Below the pieces are notes generated by a model. It did no database searches, was not told the DNA's origin, and was given only the letters and a program-made list of their open reading frames with translations. This document shows, piece after piece, positions 45,775 through 57,955 of a DNA stretch of 64,000 nucleotides; position 1 is the first letter of the stretch, and every line of letters begins with the position of its first letter. The position numbers were made by a program, and so were the translations under genes. The stretch is from Chelonoidis abingdonii (Eukaryota > Chordata > Testudines > Testudinidae), in contig NC_133771.1 in NCBI RefSeq assembly GCF_003597395.2, positions 124,109,783 to 124,173,782 on the forward strand. The letters run 5' to 3'.

Positions 45775-47416
45775 ATGACAGAAAGAGAAAATGGCAGCTT
45801 CATGTTTGAGAGTTCTAGAGTTCAAAAAGATTATGGAAAGTTACTCTTGTAATCTTTTCTTTTTTTCTAAATTCAGACAGTAAGTCCTCTTCTAAATGTC
45901 AGTGTAGCCTTTAGGTGAATAACATCAAGAGTTATAAGTGGAATGCAGTAAACAGCACTAGTTTAGGTTTTTAAAATCACATTCTCAGTGTTTTGGTAGA
46001 GTGAGAAGTTCTGTTGTTCTCCCTTGAGACTGTAAACAAAGGAATGCCATTCTGCTGTTTTAAGCTCTGGTTGTCTAGATACTGACTTTTCCTCCATGTA
46101 GCCCATTGTTTATAATTAAGGTGCAGCATGGACTTAGATGGTTACACAAAAAGAGGACCTTCCTTATTGTGGTAAGATCTGTTTCATATTTACTTTTGTG
46201 CTCTTACAGACGTCAGAGTTCATTCATGAAGAATTTTGGTCACACTAGGCCTTTACTGCAGCAGGAAAAAAAAACAAATTATTGCTTTATCAATATATTG
46301 TTTTAGGGCCAAATCCCTTTTAAATTAATAGCAAAACTCTTGTGATTTGGCCCTTACAGGGATCAGGTTTTGACTCAATGTAAATTTTCCCCAAATACAA
46401 ATTTCATTTTGGAAAAGATAGCAAAGTTTCTCTGAAAAGAGAGCTAAGAAAATTTCACATCTATATCTTATCCAGCTTGAAGTAAAATAATACTAACATA
46501 AGCCATGTATTTTCTAGGTATTACATGTTTAGTGCTTATGTTTTATGTATATGGAGGTAAGTAGGATGTAGCCAAGTACTTGGGCACATGAAGACACATA
46601 CTATGAATATACTTAGGAAAGTGAAAAAGAAACAAACAGTCTGGATAATTTTAAGCTGGTAATATTCAAAGCTATGTAAATGAAAGTAATGGGGATGATG
46701 AACTCCTGCTTTCGGGTGTAAGCTGATCTACTTACTGAAGGTCCTATCCATGCTGTGGTCTGAACTGTGCTAGAAAAAAACTGAGATCAAAACTGATATC
46801 AAGCATGGTTTTACTTGACCTGTAGTTAACTGTTTAATATGGTGGCTGTTTGGTATAGCTGTAAGCAAATCTCTTTTTAAAAAAAATCATCATGTTATGC
46901 TGACCATTACTTAGCAGTCACTGCAGAAAATCACATTCAGTTTCTCAGCCAATGTTTGGAAATGCAATCCTCCAAAATTAATTTGTAGAATAAATTAATA
47001 AGGTATTCTATAAAGGTCTATGTATTAAAGCCACACTTAAGTGATGTACTTCATTACGTGCCTAATTAAAGCATGCATGTTATCTAGTTAAAGTCAGTAG
47101 GACTATTAACATGCTTGAATTTAGGTACTTGCTTCAGTATCTTGCTGAATCGTAGGCTAATTAGGGCTGACAAATACAGACTGTTACGTTTTCTACCACA
47201 AACTTAGTCTGTCATTGACACCTAAGGTCAAACTCATCTCTGATTATAACTACATTAAGGACAATGGAGTTCCACCAAGGATGAATTTGATTTTTTTTAT
47301 GATTAAAGGGTAGCGCTAGCATATTTGTGGTAATGTCATTGAAAGTATGGTAAGTGTGCTGAACAGTCTCAATTGTAGCAATAAAAATAAATGGTACAAT
47401 ATCTTTTTATAACAAA

Positions 47417-47418
<2 letters not shown>

Positions 47419-47450
<32 letters not shown>
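47419..47450. repeat. (GT)n microsatellite
   Basis: Sixteen uninterrupted GT units. Confidence 0.97.
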
Positions 47451-47455
<5 letters not shown>

Positions 47456-49754
47456 CTGTAAATCTCTTTTGGTTTTAAGCATATTACTTTTATTGCTGTG
47501 TGGTAAAGCTTTTCATTGATATTGATGCTGCAGCCTATGATAAATGATGTATTTGTATAGCAAATTTGTAAAATACTCCCTTTTTACTTTTGAAAAAATT
47601 CATATCTAACAAAGACTTAAAAAAAACAAAAAAAGGCAAAAAAGAAACCTCACCTTTTTTCATTTTAAATTTGGGGCTGGAATCACTCATGGTACCTGTA
47701 AAGTTCTAAACATAATGCAGTATGCCTGAATGTGGCAGGCAGCAAGAAAACAATGTTAGCTTAGCTTAGTTCTAAATAAAAAGGAAACCAAAGATCAAAG
47801 ATCGTTTCCCTCCTTGTTGATCATGCTCATCATATCATATATATTATATAAACACATGTAGCCTGAGGACTCTGGGTCTGTGCCTTGGGTTAGTGTGATT
47901 TGTGTCTAGACAGAAAGAAAGTGGAGGTAGACTTGAGACTGACTTCAAATTCTGCGTTTATGTTGCACTGTAGACATACTCTTAGTATCTCAGGAACATG
48001 TTGCTATCATATTAAATCTGGTAATTATCAGGTGCTGTTCAAGAGGCTTTATCTGTTTTATGAATAGTCTCCTATGCTTGAACTATGACGCATTCAGCTC
48101 AATGAGAGCTATCAGTTTTCTAACAAAAAACTTCAGGGTTGTATGAAGGTTGTAAATATATATGATATCCATAAGATTCTAACAGGCATTTACTTTTGTA
48201 ATATTTTTTTTAAAATTAAGGCAGGAGATTGTAAATTACATTAGTTATTTTTCAGATTTAAAAACCTTTTTTAAAGATACTTGTTCAGAATATTCATAAA
48301 TCTTTTACCTAAAGATGCAGATATATAGTAACTATCCTTAATGTACAATTTCTGTGTTCTTTCAGAAGTGGGTGCTGAAACATGAGTTTGTCAAGATCCT
48401 GCTTATATTATAAATATTTGTAACTATATTTATTAGATGGTTAGCATGTTTGCAACTGTAATAGTATGACTGTTTCATACTTCAATGTAGACATGTCATA
48501 GACCTTTTTATGCTCATCCAGGTTGTAACTGCAGGCATCATTTGAACATGACTGCACAGGTGGCCCTGACAGTGAAACTTAATTAAAAATTCGGTTTATG
48601 ATGCAAGAGTCAGAAAATAATCTGTTTCACTCTCTACCACAGCTCTTTTGGTTCCGCTTGGCTGACAGTAAAACTTACATTTTGTCACTAAAGTAATCAG
48701 ATTTTTTTGTGAATACACGAGGGCAGTTCGTTGAGTAAGAGAGCACCATTTTTACCACATGCGTTTTTCAGCGTATATCTGCACTTCAGAAGCATTTAAA
48801 ATACAAAATTGATCCTTAAAAATTATTAACCTATCCAGTGCTTTAGCTTCTGGAGTAATAAATGCTCATGTCCTAAATAATCTCAGCTATCACTTTGCCA
48901 GATGGCAGGCAGAGACTTCTTTGTAAACAAATTTTAAGCTACAACAGCTGCATTAAAATATCACTACGTGTTGGATTTTAAACTCTTAAAAAGCAAGATG
49001 AGTGAAAAACTGTCCTGAATATACTCCATTATACCATAGTATTTAAGGGTCTCAAGATCATCGCTCATTGTTCTATTTGCCATATATGCCAAATGCTCTA
49101 ATGATAGGTAGAATGTTGGTGTATATTGTATACATGTCTAGTTTGGGCATTAAATTCAGCCTGAACACTACATTTCTTTGTCTTATTAATTAAAGACCTT
49201 AAAAATGTTTCTAAAAGCAAAACCTCCCTTGTAAAGTGATTACTGCAATTTGCAAGAGAGAGACATTTTTTATTTATAGATGTGAAGTAAAAAAAAAAAT
49301 CCTTGAGCTCTTGCCCCAGTTGAAAATTACTTTAGTCACCTCTGTTAAATGAGTTAATGGTTAGTCCAGTTCTTGGTGAAGAAATGTACATATCACAAGA
49401 AACTCCATGAAGAGCAAGCATATTTCTGAGGGGCCAGCTAAATGGAGGTGCTAGCTAGGCGGAAGAGTGTGGGATTTTGGTTTTTGTGGTACAGAAGCTG
49501 AGATGGCTAGATTTTTATTTATTTTAACAATTAGCTGTGGTTTTCTTTCATTTTTTGTGATGCAGTACATTTTAAGATATTTGCCTAGATATTCAGAGGC
49601 TGGGAGGGAGAGAAACTATTTTTAGGCATGATAAATCTACAAAAATATATAATATATATGTAAATGTTAAAGAAACTGGATTTAAAGGTAATGTGCCTAT
49701 ATCTGGCAAGAGAATTTACATTATTGATTTAATGTTTAATTATTTCCCTGTTAG

Positions 49755-49913
49755 ATATTGCAAATGGCTCCAGTTCAGGAGGATACCGTCCACCTCCCAG
49801 AACAAAAGAAGTAATCATCAATGGACAGACCGTGAAACTAAAGTACTGTTTCACTTGCAAGATTTTCCGCCCACCTCGTGCCTCACATTGCAGCCTTTGT
49901 GATAACTGCGTAG
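49755..49913 (+). CDS. ZDHHC14: ZDHHC14 coding exon (start of the Cys-rich DHHC domain)
   Basis: Acceptor ttatttccctgttag, donor GTAG|gtgagt. The first two bases complete Asp with the previous exon, then [37 protein letters not shown] and [15 protein letters not shown] follow. The zinc-binding half of the DHHC Cys-rich domain is visible (CxxC, RPPRxxHCxxCxxC). The Asp-His-His-Cys acyl-transfer site should begin the next exon, outside the window. At 159 bp it keeps the frame (phase 1 to phase 1), so skipping would not shift it but would remove zinc ligands. [17 protein letters not shown] is why I prefer ZDHHC14 over ZDHHC9 or ZDHHC18. Confidence 0.94.
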
Positions 49914-50149
49914 GTGAGTATAATGAAAACTTACATATTCAGTTTTTGTAATTTTTTCATTAAAGTGCTTTTAGAGGGCAGGATAGTCTTTCTATGAATA
50001 CATATGGTGGTGTGCTTAAAGAGACCAAACTCACATGGTTATAAAGTCATCCAGAAGATCACTAGCTAACAAAATTATCCTGCTTCCTACTAGCTAATGT
50101 GAGGAATTTGGGAGAGGGTAGATACAGTCTCCTGGAAGTTTCAACCATA

Positions 50150-50740
50150 TAGCAGTTTGGGGCGGGGGGAGGAATTAGAGCTCATCTACACTGCTATTTA
50201 ACTACCATTGTAGCTGCACCAGTGCAAACCTCTAGTTTAAAGACATGGTCTCATCTGAGGTAAACTTCACCAGTGCAATTCACATTGTACCAATGTAAAT
50301 TACATCTACACCTGAGGCTTGCCCTGATAGAGCTAAACTGGAGGCTAAAATCCCATTGCAGATTAAGACTAAGGGCTTTTCTGCACTGCAGCAAAGCTAC
50401 AGTTCTGTAGCTATGTCACTGTAACACTGTAGTGTAGACACCTCAGCGATGGAAAGGGTTTTTCTGTCACTATAGGTATCCACCTCCCTGAGTGGCAGTA
50501 GCTAGGTCAACTGAAGCACTCTTCCATCGATGTAGCTGTGTCTACAATGGGGGTTTCGGACCTCTGAGCACCATAGCTGCATTGATTATACATTTTAAGT
50601 GTAGACGAAGAATAAGTGAAATTACATTTCACACTGGTATAGTTACACTGATGTTACTGCACCAGTGCATACCCTTAGTTCAAATGCACTGAAACAATGT
50701 AAAAATTACTTGCATTGAGTGCATCTTACTTTAGTTCAGG
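50150..50740. repeat. older repeat hosting a Harbinger-type MITE
   Basis: Sequences on either side of 50373-50612 (caccagtgcaaacctc, accagtgcaattcacattg on the left; ttacactgatgttactgca, ccagtgcatacccttag on the right) share words and appear to be one dispersed element split by the MITE. Boundaries are approximate. Confidence 0.4.
50373..50612. mobile_element. Harbinger-type MITE, 240 bp, TSD TAA
   Basis: Left gggcttttctgcactgcag and right aagtgtagacgaagaa are degenerate inverted ends. TAA lies at 50370-50372 and 50613-50615. Internal tgtagtgtagacacctc, then ctgagtggcagtagctagg. Non-coding. Confidence 0.7.
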
Positions 50741-50905
50741 GGATCCCAAACTTGGTTTGCAGCTTGTTCAGGGTAAGCCCCTGGCGGGCCACAAGACGTT
50801 TTGTTTACCTGAGCGTCCGCAGGTAGGGCCACTCGCAGCTCCTAGTGGCTGCAATTTGCAGTTCCTGGCCAATGGGAGCTGTGGCAAGCAATGGCCGGGA
50901 ACTGC
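50737..50905 (+). repeat. GC-rich hAT-type MITE fragment
   Basis: Starts caggggatcccaaacttgg (a hAT-like end), then agggtaagcccctggcggg, gagcgtccgcaggtaggg and gttcctggccaatgggagct. The right inverted terminus is missing, so no TSD could be tested. Confidence 0.55.
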
Positions 50906-51929
50906 GAAGAAGTCACTGGAAGAATTATACATTCACAGTTAAAGAATATCCATATATCTGTAGTGAATTCTAAGCTGAGTGTGGAAAGGTAGCCTTTTGT
51001 CTTCATATAATGAATAAATGCCTGCAGGCAGTTTCTTTGGTAAATAAATCAATGCGTTAGATGTTATGGTAAAAATTTTATCCACTAATCAGGAAAAGTT
51101 TTTCTCCTATATTAAAATTCAAATTCTTAAACAAATATAGGTCAATTTTAAGCTAGAATCTGTTTTTATAAAAGCCAGCTTTTATTGACCGTAGGACAAA
51201 TAGGAATGTTTCTCTGATTTTCAAATTAGAATTGAAACATTTTTAGGCAGATGTTACCCATGCAGTGTTTGCAATCTATACATTGTGCTGCTATTTGAGA
51301 CCCTGACAGTGAAACTGAATTGACCAGGGGAGGGAGGGGGTTGTTAAATAAGTTAAACAGACTATTTCCACTTTCCAAACTGAGAAACGCGGGGAAAAAA
51401 TAGGCGTAAACAGGGAAAATGTTGTGGGAGGGGACCGTTTTAAAATAATCGAAAGTGATGTTTTAACATACATTATTTTATAATCTGACAGCATTCTTTT
51501 TATGTTAAATGTGGGAAACCTGTCATTTTAAGTAGGGGAGAGATGCAAAATCTTTGATCAGTAATGGCATAAGAAGTTGATTTAAACAAAGCTGTCTTCC
51601 TATAATGTCTGCATTCAAGCAACAGATATAAAACAGCTTTGAATATTTCCTAGAATAGAGCTGTGCAAGTGACTCATAATAAATAATTTTATCCAACAAA
51701 CGTAGCCGCCTCTTTTGCTCACGAAATAGGTGCAAGAGGATTTGATTTTTCTGTAATGTGGACTCCATTTACAATTATTCAGTGACTATTTTTGCAATTA
51801 AAAAAAATTATATGGATTGATTCCAAACTATTTTCTGTATATATTTGCTATTCATTTTTTTGCTATGGAAACTGTCATGATTAGTTGTGATTTTAGTAAC
51901 ATAAGTCACATGGTATTGTTTTTGTTCCC

Positions 51930-52840
51930 TGTTTGGATGTTGTGATGCTTCCCGGAGGTATACAGAGTTGAGGCACGTTGCTACTACCTGCTGTTAGTGT
52001 GAGGAAGCCTTGTCTGTGCCTGCTGACTTCACTGGCCACAGGCAACACAAGCACTCCCCTTTAGGGCTACGCAGGCCCTGCTCTCTCGTGCTCAGTCTCT
52101 CTCCAGGTTAGTGACAGGCGCACTCCAACCCCCATGCATCACCCTGGAGTGTCTGGCCTCTGTTCCACAGGACATTAACAGATTCAGAAGAAGGACATAC
52201 AGTGTCAGAGCAATGGTCCATCTAGCCCAGTAGCCTGTCTTCTGCTAAGTGTTTCAGAGGGAATGAACAGAACAGGGCAATTTCAAGTGATCCATCCCCT
52301 GTCATCCGGTCCCAGCTTCCGGCATTCGGAGGTTTAGGGACATCTGGGGCATTGGGTTGTGTCGCTGAGCATATTGGCTAATAGCTGTTAATGGACTTAT
52401 CCTCCATACATTTATCTAATTCTTTTTTTAATCTAGTTATGTTAGCTGTTTCCAAAGAAGCAGTACACACCAGCTTACCTGTTTCTCCTCAGATCATTGG
52501 TCTTAAAGGTGTTTATAGTGAAATTAAGTAAAAGTTTATTGAAGTATAACAAGCCAAATGATGGTAAATAGAATTATTGGGGGAAAATGATCACATAAAA
52601 TAAAATCATAAGACACATTCTAGGACCTAGACTTAACTAGATAATGCTCACCCAAAATCTTTCCAGCATTTTGCAGCCAAGCTTGGCTGCGATCTTCTGT
52701 TCATGAGAGTCATGCTGTCAGCTTGCCTTCTCCATAAAAGATCCTGGGTGTCGCATGCACCTCCAGATATATCAGAACAATCCATTGTCTTTCATTAGCA
52801 GGACACTACCTTGATGGTCTTTTTCCTGAGTATATTCCAT
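51930..52840 (-). repeat. unclassified retroelement-like stretch with a CR1 fragment inside
   Basis: The flanks (ctggagtgtctggcctctgt, ccacaggacattaacagatt; then acaccagcttacctgtttct, taaaggtgtttatagtg) look like one repeat. The middle, 52178-52452, is CR1 (atggtccatctagcccagta, gaatgaacagaacaggg). I found no matched ends for the outer repeat. Confidence 0.4.
52178..52452 (-). repeat. CR1 LINE fragment, minus strand
   Basis: Reverse complement of the same CR1 3' region seen at 38880-39030 (tggtccatctagcccagtag, tgatccatcccctgtc, ggctaatagctgttaatgg). Confidence 0.85.
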
Positions 52841-53240
52841 TTAAGGAGTTTTAGAACAGTTGTTCAATTTTAGAGGAAAGTGAAGGAGGGATGGGGTAGG
52901 AGAGAGGAGACACAGGCACTGCCATGCATTCTACTTACTGTACTGAATTAGCACAACAGATTTTTTATATGGCCTGATTCAACCACCACTGACGTTAAAG
53001 GAAAAACTCCCATTGACTTTGGAGGAGCTGGATCAGGCCCTTAAAGATCATCAGTTTCACATGAAGATGACACCAAAAATACTAATAAATCTAAAAGACT
53101 GAAGGATAAATGAAGAATATAAATAAAGCAGATCTTCAGTCCTAAAATAGAAATTGCCAAAGGAAATGCACTTATTCTGCCAATCCTAATTGATTTTATT
53201 TTATGCCGCTTTGATTTCCAACATCTTTATAAACTGCCAG

Positions 53241-53378
53241 GGCCTGAAGAAGAGTTCTGTGTAAGCTGGAAAGCTTACTTCTTTCACCAACAGAAGTTGG
53301 TCCAATAAAAGATATTACTTCACCCATCTTGTCTCTCTAATATCCTGTGACCAATATGGCTACAACAACCCTGCAAAC
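53241..53378 (+). repeat. PLE-type tail, second family
   Basis: ctgaagaagagttctgtgta ... ggaaagcttac, then aacagaagttggtccaataa and ccaatatggctacaacaac. The layout ctgaaga, extra a, hairpin arms, gaaa, gc is the same as in the PLE tail at 33688. Another copy, reversed, is at 63882-64000. Assignment to PLEs is an inference from this shared layout. Confidence 0.6.
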
Positions 53379-53932
53379 AAATATTTGTTACTTTCATGAT
53401 TTTGGGGGACGCCAGGAAGAATAAATATTTCCTTTAGAAATACAGAATATCATCATTTTATACCCTTTTCTTGGTAAAAATTTTTTTTTTACAAGTTGAC
53501 TTTTTAGTTTAAAAAAAAAAGTCATTTTTAAAATTAGAGCTACGAGAAGTTAGGTTATTTCTTTGTGGACACTGGAATAAAGACTTGAAATGTGATAGTC
53601 AAATCAATTTTTTTTAAAACTCAGTATAGCCACTTGGGAAAACAAAAAAAATCAAATGACACTCACGAATGGAGAAGAAATTATCACTTCTAATTAAGTT
53701 TGTGAAAGACTGAAAGTAATAGTGTCTTTTTTAACATGTAAAGAGTCATTTCATAGAGAATATTAAAGTATAATGGAATGTGGTCCAGGACACACAGCTT
53801 TTCAGTCTTAGTGGACCTAATCATTGAGACCTGAGATGAAAAAAGGGGAAGAAATGATTTAGGGGAGAGCAAATGATACAGTCAAAAACAGGAGTGTGCT
53901 AGAGTGAAGGTTTTGAGTGATTTTTCCTGCTA

Positions 53933-54331
53933 ATAGAATCATAGAAGATTAGGGTTGGAAGAGACCTCAGGAAGTCATCTAGTTCAACCTCCTACTCAAA
54001 GTAGGACCAACCCCAACTAAATCATCCAGCCAGGGCTTTGTCAAGCCAGGCCTTAAAAACCTCTAAGGATGGAGATTCCACCACCTCCTTAGGTAACCCA
54101 TTCCAGTGCTTCACCACCCTCCTAGTGAAAGTGTTTCCTAATATCCAACCTAGACCTCCACCACTGCAACTTGAGACCATTGCTCCTTGTTCTGTCATAT
54201 GCCGTCACTGAGAACAGCCAAGCTCCATCCTCTTTGGAACCCCCCTTCAGGTAGTTGAAGGCTGCTATCAAATCCCCCTTCACTCTTCTCTTCTGCAGAC
54301 TAAATAATCCCGGTTCCCTCGGACTCCCCTC
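53933..54331 (-). repeat. CR1 LINE 3' end, minus strand
   Basis: Starts with the reversed CR1 terminus (atagaatcatagaagatta), then gggttggaagagacctcagg, aacccattccagtgcttcac, gaaggctgctatcaaatccc and cccggttccctcggactcc. A well-preserved younger copy. Confidence 0.93.
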
Positions 54332-54842
54332 AATAGATCCTCCCTTTTCTGTTTAAATCATTCCTGCCATAGAAAACTTATCCTAGGGAATTATAAAATT
54401 ATTTCAATAGATGAGTTGTTTCTGAGTTGGACTTGATTTCACCAAATCACTCTTTTCAAAGTACAATGTATAAACATTTCCAACAATTTGCCAACTGGTG
54501 AGGTTCACATGAAATGTTTTGTTTAAATATTTTCCCCGGTTATACACCACTATTCTAGGCGCAGGAAAGGAAAACTGGGAGTGACTTGTTAAAATATTCA
54601 CAGCACATAACTGATTAAAAAATAAGAGACGTGTATCAGAAATATTTTATGTAGAAGCCTCTTATCAGGTTCTCCTTCTAGTAGTGGGTGTGTCAGGTTT
54701 GCCAGATGGCATCAACTTCCTGCACAGAAAATACAAGTTATTTAGAACAGATTGATCAGTAGTATAGTATAAAGCTTTTAAAATGTTTGTATGCTGTGGT
54801 TGTTTGAGAGTTAGAATAATTTGTATAAAGCTTTATGGTCCA

Positions 54843-55660
54843 TGTAGTGAGGCGGCCTGGCTCCCAGCCGCCCCAGAGGAGAGAGAGCTCTGAACCCGCC
54901 CGGCAAAGGGTCAGGTGCCGACCCGGAACTATAAAGGCGGGCCCTCAGAGTTCAGTTGAGCCCCAGCAGCCGGAGCAAGCCGACATCCCTCAGGGAGGTC
55001 GGGACTGGGAGACTCCTGCAACCCAGGGCAGCCGCCCAGAGTGGCCCGAGCTCCCCCCGTGCCTGCTACCCGGAGGAGCCACCGGAGCTACCCTGGGCCA
55101 ACTTTCCGGAGGCGTTGCATGACCTACCACCCAGCCCCGGCCGTGACGAACCCGTACACCTGGACCCTGTAGAGGATGACCCCAGGATCCAGGTAGGCCC
55201 CGAGGGGGAGTCTGGAAGTAGCCCAGGGGCAGCCAACCCTAGTCTGGCTGCAGCACACCCAGAGCCAATGTCAGTGTGTTGTGGCCAGGATCCCCACTGA
55301 CACAGCAGCAGACTGCTGCTGTTAGGGCCCCAGGTGGGGATGCAGAGAAGTGGGCGGGCCTGCGTTCCCCCTGCCACCCCACTCATGGGTGGCAGTCTCC
55401 CCCTTGCCCGATGCTCAGGCCCAGGAGCCTGGGCTTACCTTACTGAACTGGTTGCTCAGCCCCTACCTGAGGTTCTGAGCCCTGCACTATTGTTTGTAGC
55501 CCCGCCCTGACCTAGGGCCTGGGTTTAACAGACTGAACTGCTTGCTCAGCCCCTGCCTGAGGGTCTGAGCCCGAAACTGTCGTTTGTTGTGGCGTGTAGT
55601 GAGGCGGCCTGGCTCCCCGCCGCCCCAGAGAGGGGCGAACTCCAACAGCGGACGTTTACA
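54843..55660 (+). mobile_element. solo LTR, 818 bp, 5-bp TSD GTCCA
   Basis: Begins tgtagtgaggcggcctgg and ends gacgtttaca (TG...CA). gtcca lies at 54838-54842 and 55661-55665. A TATA box (aactataaaggcggg, about 54927-54941) sets the + orientation. Very GC-rich against an AT-rich intron. Two oddities: its first 45 bp recur at 55594-55640, and an imperfect tandem unit of about 88 bp (ctgggcttac... / ctgggtttaac...) occupies 55410-55592. No coding region. Confidence 0.85.
54927..54941 (+). promoter_or_regulatory. TATA box of the 818-bp LTR
   Basis: aactataaaggcggg lies 85 bp inside the LTR, in GC-rich surroundings as expected for an LTR promoter. It points the same way as the host gene. Confidence 0.5.
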
Positions 55661-56209
55661 GTCCAGTATAGCTGACATTTGTATACATTACCTGGTATTG
55701 TTTCACTATGCATTAATACTCTAACATCACCTTTAATGGACCATTAGTTGAAAAATGTTTGTTTACGTCATTAACAGAAAAGACAAATGGGACTTGTAAA
55801 TTAAAATAAAAGTAGGTCCTTCTGCAGTGCTATAGTCAGCTATAAATCAATGGTCTCACTTTTTTATTGTATTTGGACTATGCAGAAGAGGTTTGTTTTT
55901 TTTTAAAAGGGGAGATTTTGGTTAGATAATGTATATAATAATTGAGAACTCTCCTCTTCAGGAGCCAAAAAATTTAGAATATGACTAGCAATGTCCTTAT
56001 AATGGGCCTTTCAGGGATCTGTCCCCATCAGATGATACATGGAAAGTACACACACAAGTCTGCTCCTTTCAGCAGGATTGTTCAGTATCTTTCTAGCAAT
56101 GGCTGGCTTTCAGCCCTCCAGCCAAGGCTTTCTGATGATTTCTGCCCTTTTTGGAGTTCTGAGTGAAACAATCAATCCAAGATCAGCAAAACAGATTAAA
56201 ACAAAAGGG

Positions 56210-57144
56210 TGAAAGGGGCAACCTGTAGGCAGTTTCAGTTCAGCCCCTTTTCAGAGGGGCGCAGCACAGGATAGGCCAGAGTCCACTTCAGAGTTCACTG
56301 GATCTCCAGCACAAGTTATAGGATTTGGTCCTTTCCCCTTTTTTTCGGACAGGGTCCATGTTCCCTTCCTGTGAGGATACAGGCTCTGCTAGCTACCTGG
56401 TATTTTCATGGGAGCTGGGAAGCTCAAGAGCCTGCCCCTTTCCTAGGGCTGCCCACTGAGTGAAGCTTTCTCTTCCATTTCTGGCATGACTTGCAGGTGC
56501 TGTGGGGCAGAGCTTCTCCAGCCCAAAGCAGCCCCTTAACCCCTCTGATTCTGGTGCAGTTTATACACCTCATCACAGGCCCTCTACTCTAGTGTCTGAG
56601 TGCCTCCCAAGTGAAAATCAAAATCTCAGTAGGTTAGTGGTGTAATTTTCCTCAATTATTTCCCTAAGGCAGTTGGGGCTATATATGTGTTTTGTTTAAT
56701 TTCCTTCTCTAGCTCCTCTTCAGCTCTTTGTCCTCATCTTCATCTTTGTTGTTTTTAGTTACGACTGTGCTAGCGCCAAGTTGAAGAAAGTATGTTTTGC
56801 ACTTTAGTTTTGAGGGCCAAGTCACTGATTACTCTTATTCACATTTTCGGTTTTCTTAAGGGTTTGCTGTTCAGTCGACCCAGGACTGAGCTTACCAGCT
56901 CTGCTCTTTTTGGCAGAAAATGAAATGGACAGCTGTTCATTCTGGGCTTCATCTGGGCATCGGCTGCCTTCCTTTTGTATACACTCTAAGGTGTATTGTC
57001 TTTTGGGGTATTTCGAAAACCCCAGAAGAGAATGCAAGCTACCAGATGCACAGATGAGTCTGGCTGACTACCTTTTATTATTATTTTTTTTATTGTGGTA
57101 TCCGCTGTGGCTAAACACTCTCTAGACATGCAGGGAGGATGGTC
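56210..57144 (+). repeat. 0.92-kb dispersed repeat, copy 2
   Basis: Direct-orientation counterpart of 22229-23147, 34 kb away. It continues past the shared end with ttgcctcaaagaacctgcaa, where copy 1 has a CR1 3' end instead, so copy 2 may preserve more of the parent sequence. Confidence 0.85.
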
Positions 57145-57836
57145 CTTGCCTCAAAGAACCTGCAATCTAGGGAAAGATAGACAAAAACAAGGAGTTGGTT
57201 ATGGAAGAGGAGCCACCAAAAGGGATTTTTATACAAATTAATAAGATTCATTCTAAGGAACATCAGAAGCCTGTCTTTGAAAGATTTAAAAGTAAAGAGA
57301 ATAGTGTTCTTATAGATTAACTAAGGGAGGCCATACTACGTACAGAGGAGACCATGTAGAAGAAAGTACAAAGGTGATTGTGGAAAAGGCTCACAAATAT
57401 GTGGACAAGGTTAAGAAAGTCGGTGGAGTGAATGGTGTGTGTGAAAGGTAACAGAAAACTTGACACAAGAAGATAATTAGGAAGGGATAGAGTATTTTAT
57501 TGAGTTTTGTGGGTGGCGACCAATGCTTACATTTGATATGGTGGTTATTGTTGGGGAGACAGTGGAGGGATTAAAAGACAGTGAGGTGATCATATCGATA
57601 GGCAATGAGGACTTGAGAAATTACATTTTGTAAGGAATGAAGGGGAACAAAACCTTTAATTGTTGGAAACGGCTTCCAGGTGTTTTACAGGAATACCCTG
57701 TTTCTCTAGACTTCCATTTTCTCCCTCCCAACCCCAGCTTCTCCACCTCCTCATTTGGATTTTGGCTACAGTGCATGTTGTAGTTGGAAGCTGTATTTGG
57801 AGATGCATAAATGCATATTTGGACTTGCAGTGGGGA

Positions 57837-57955
57837 GATTTTGAAAGGCACAGGCCTTAGGCACCTAGCTGCTTTTGAACTCCTGCTGACTGCCAATATG
57901 GGCTAGGCTCCTAATTGCCATTTGTGCCTTTGAAAACTTTACCCTTAATGTACTG
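57837..57955. repeat. palindromic repeat, copy 4 (diverged)
   Basis: ttttgaaaggcacaggcctt ... gctaggctcctaattgcc ... gcctttgaaaactttaccc is the same symmetrical plan as 318-420. Confidence 0.4.

Larger units (their letters stand above)
36448..49754 (+). other. ZDHHC14: ZDHHC14 intron between the two visible exons (13.3 kb)
   Basis: It runs from gtaaca to ttag, with phase 1 at both ends: AGA CAA ATA G joins AT ATT GCA AAT without a shift. Repeats within it are listed separately. The parts 36448-38497, 39067-40101, 42798-43574 and 45785-49754 hold no recognised gene, apart from a (GT)n tract at 47419-47450 and scattered short palindromic tails (for example 47222-47290). Confidence 0.9.

Noticed and set aside
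54835..55386. Overlapping 95-114 codon frames in GC-rich DNA
   Set aside because: Inside the 818-bp solo LTR, on both strands, with no gag or pol motif.
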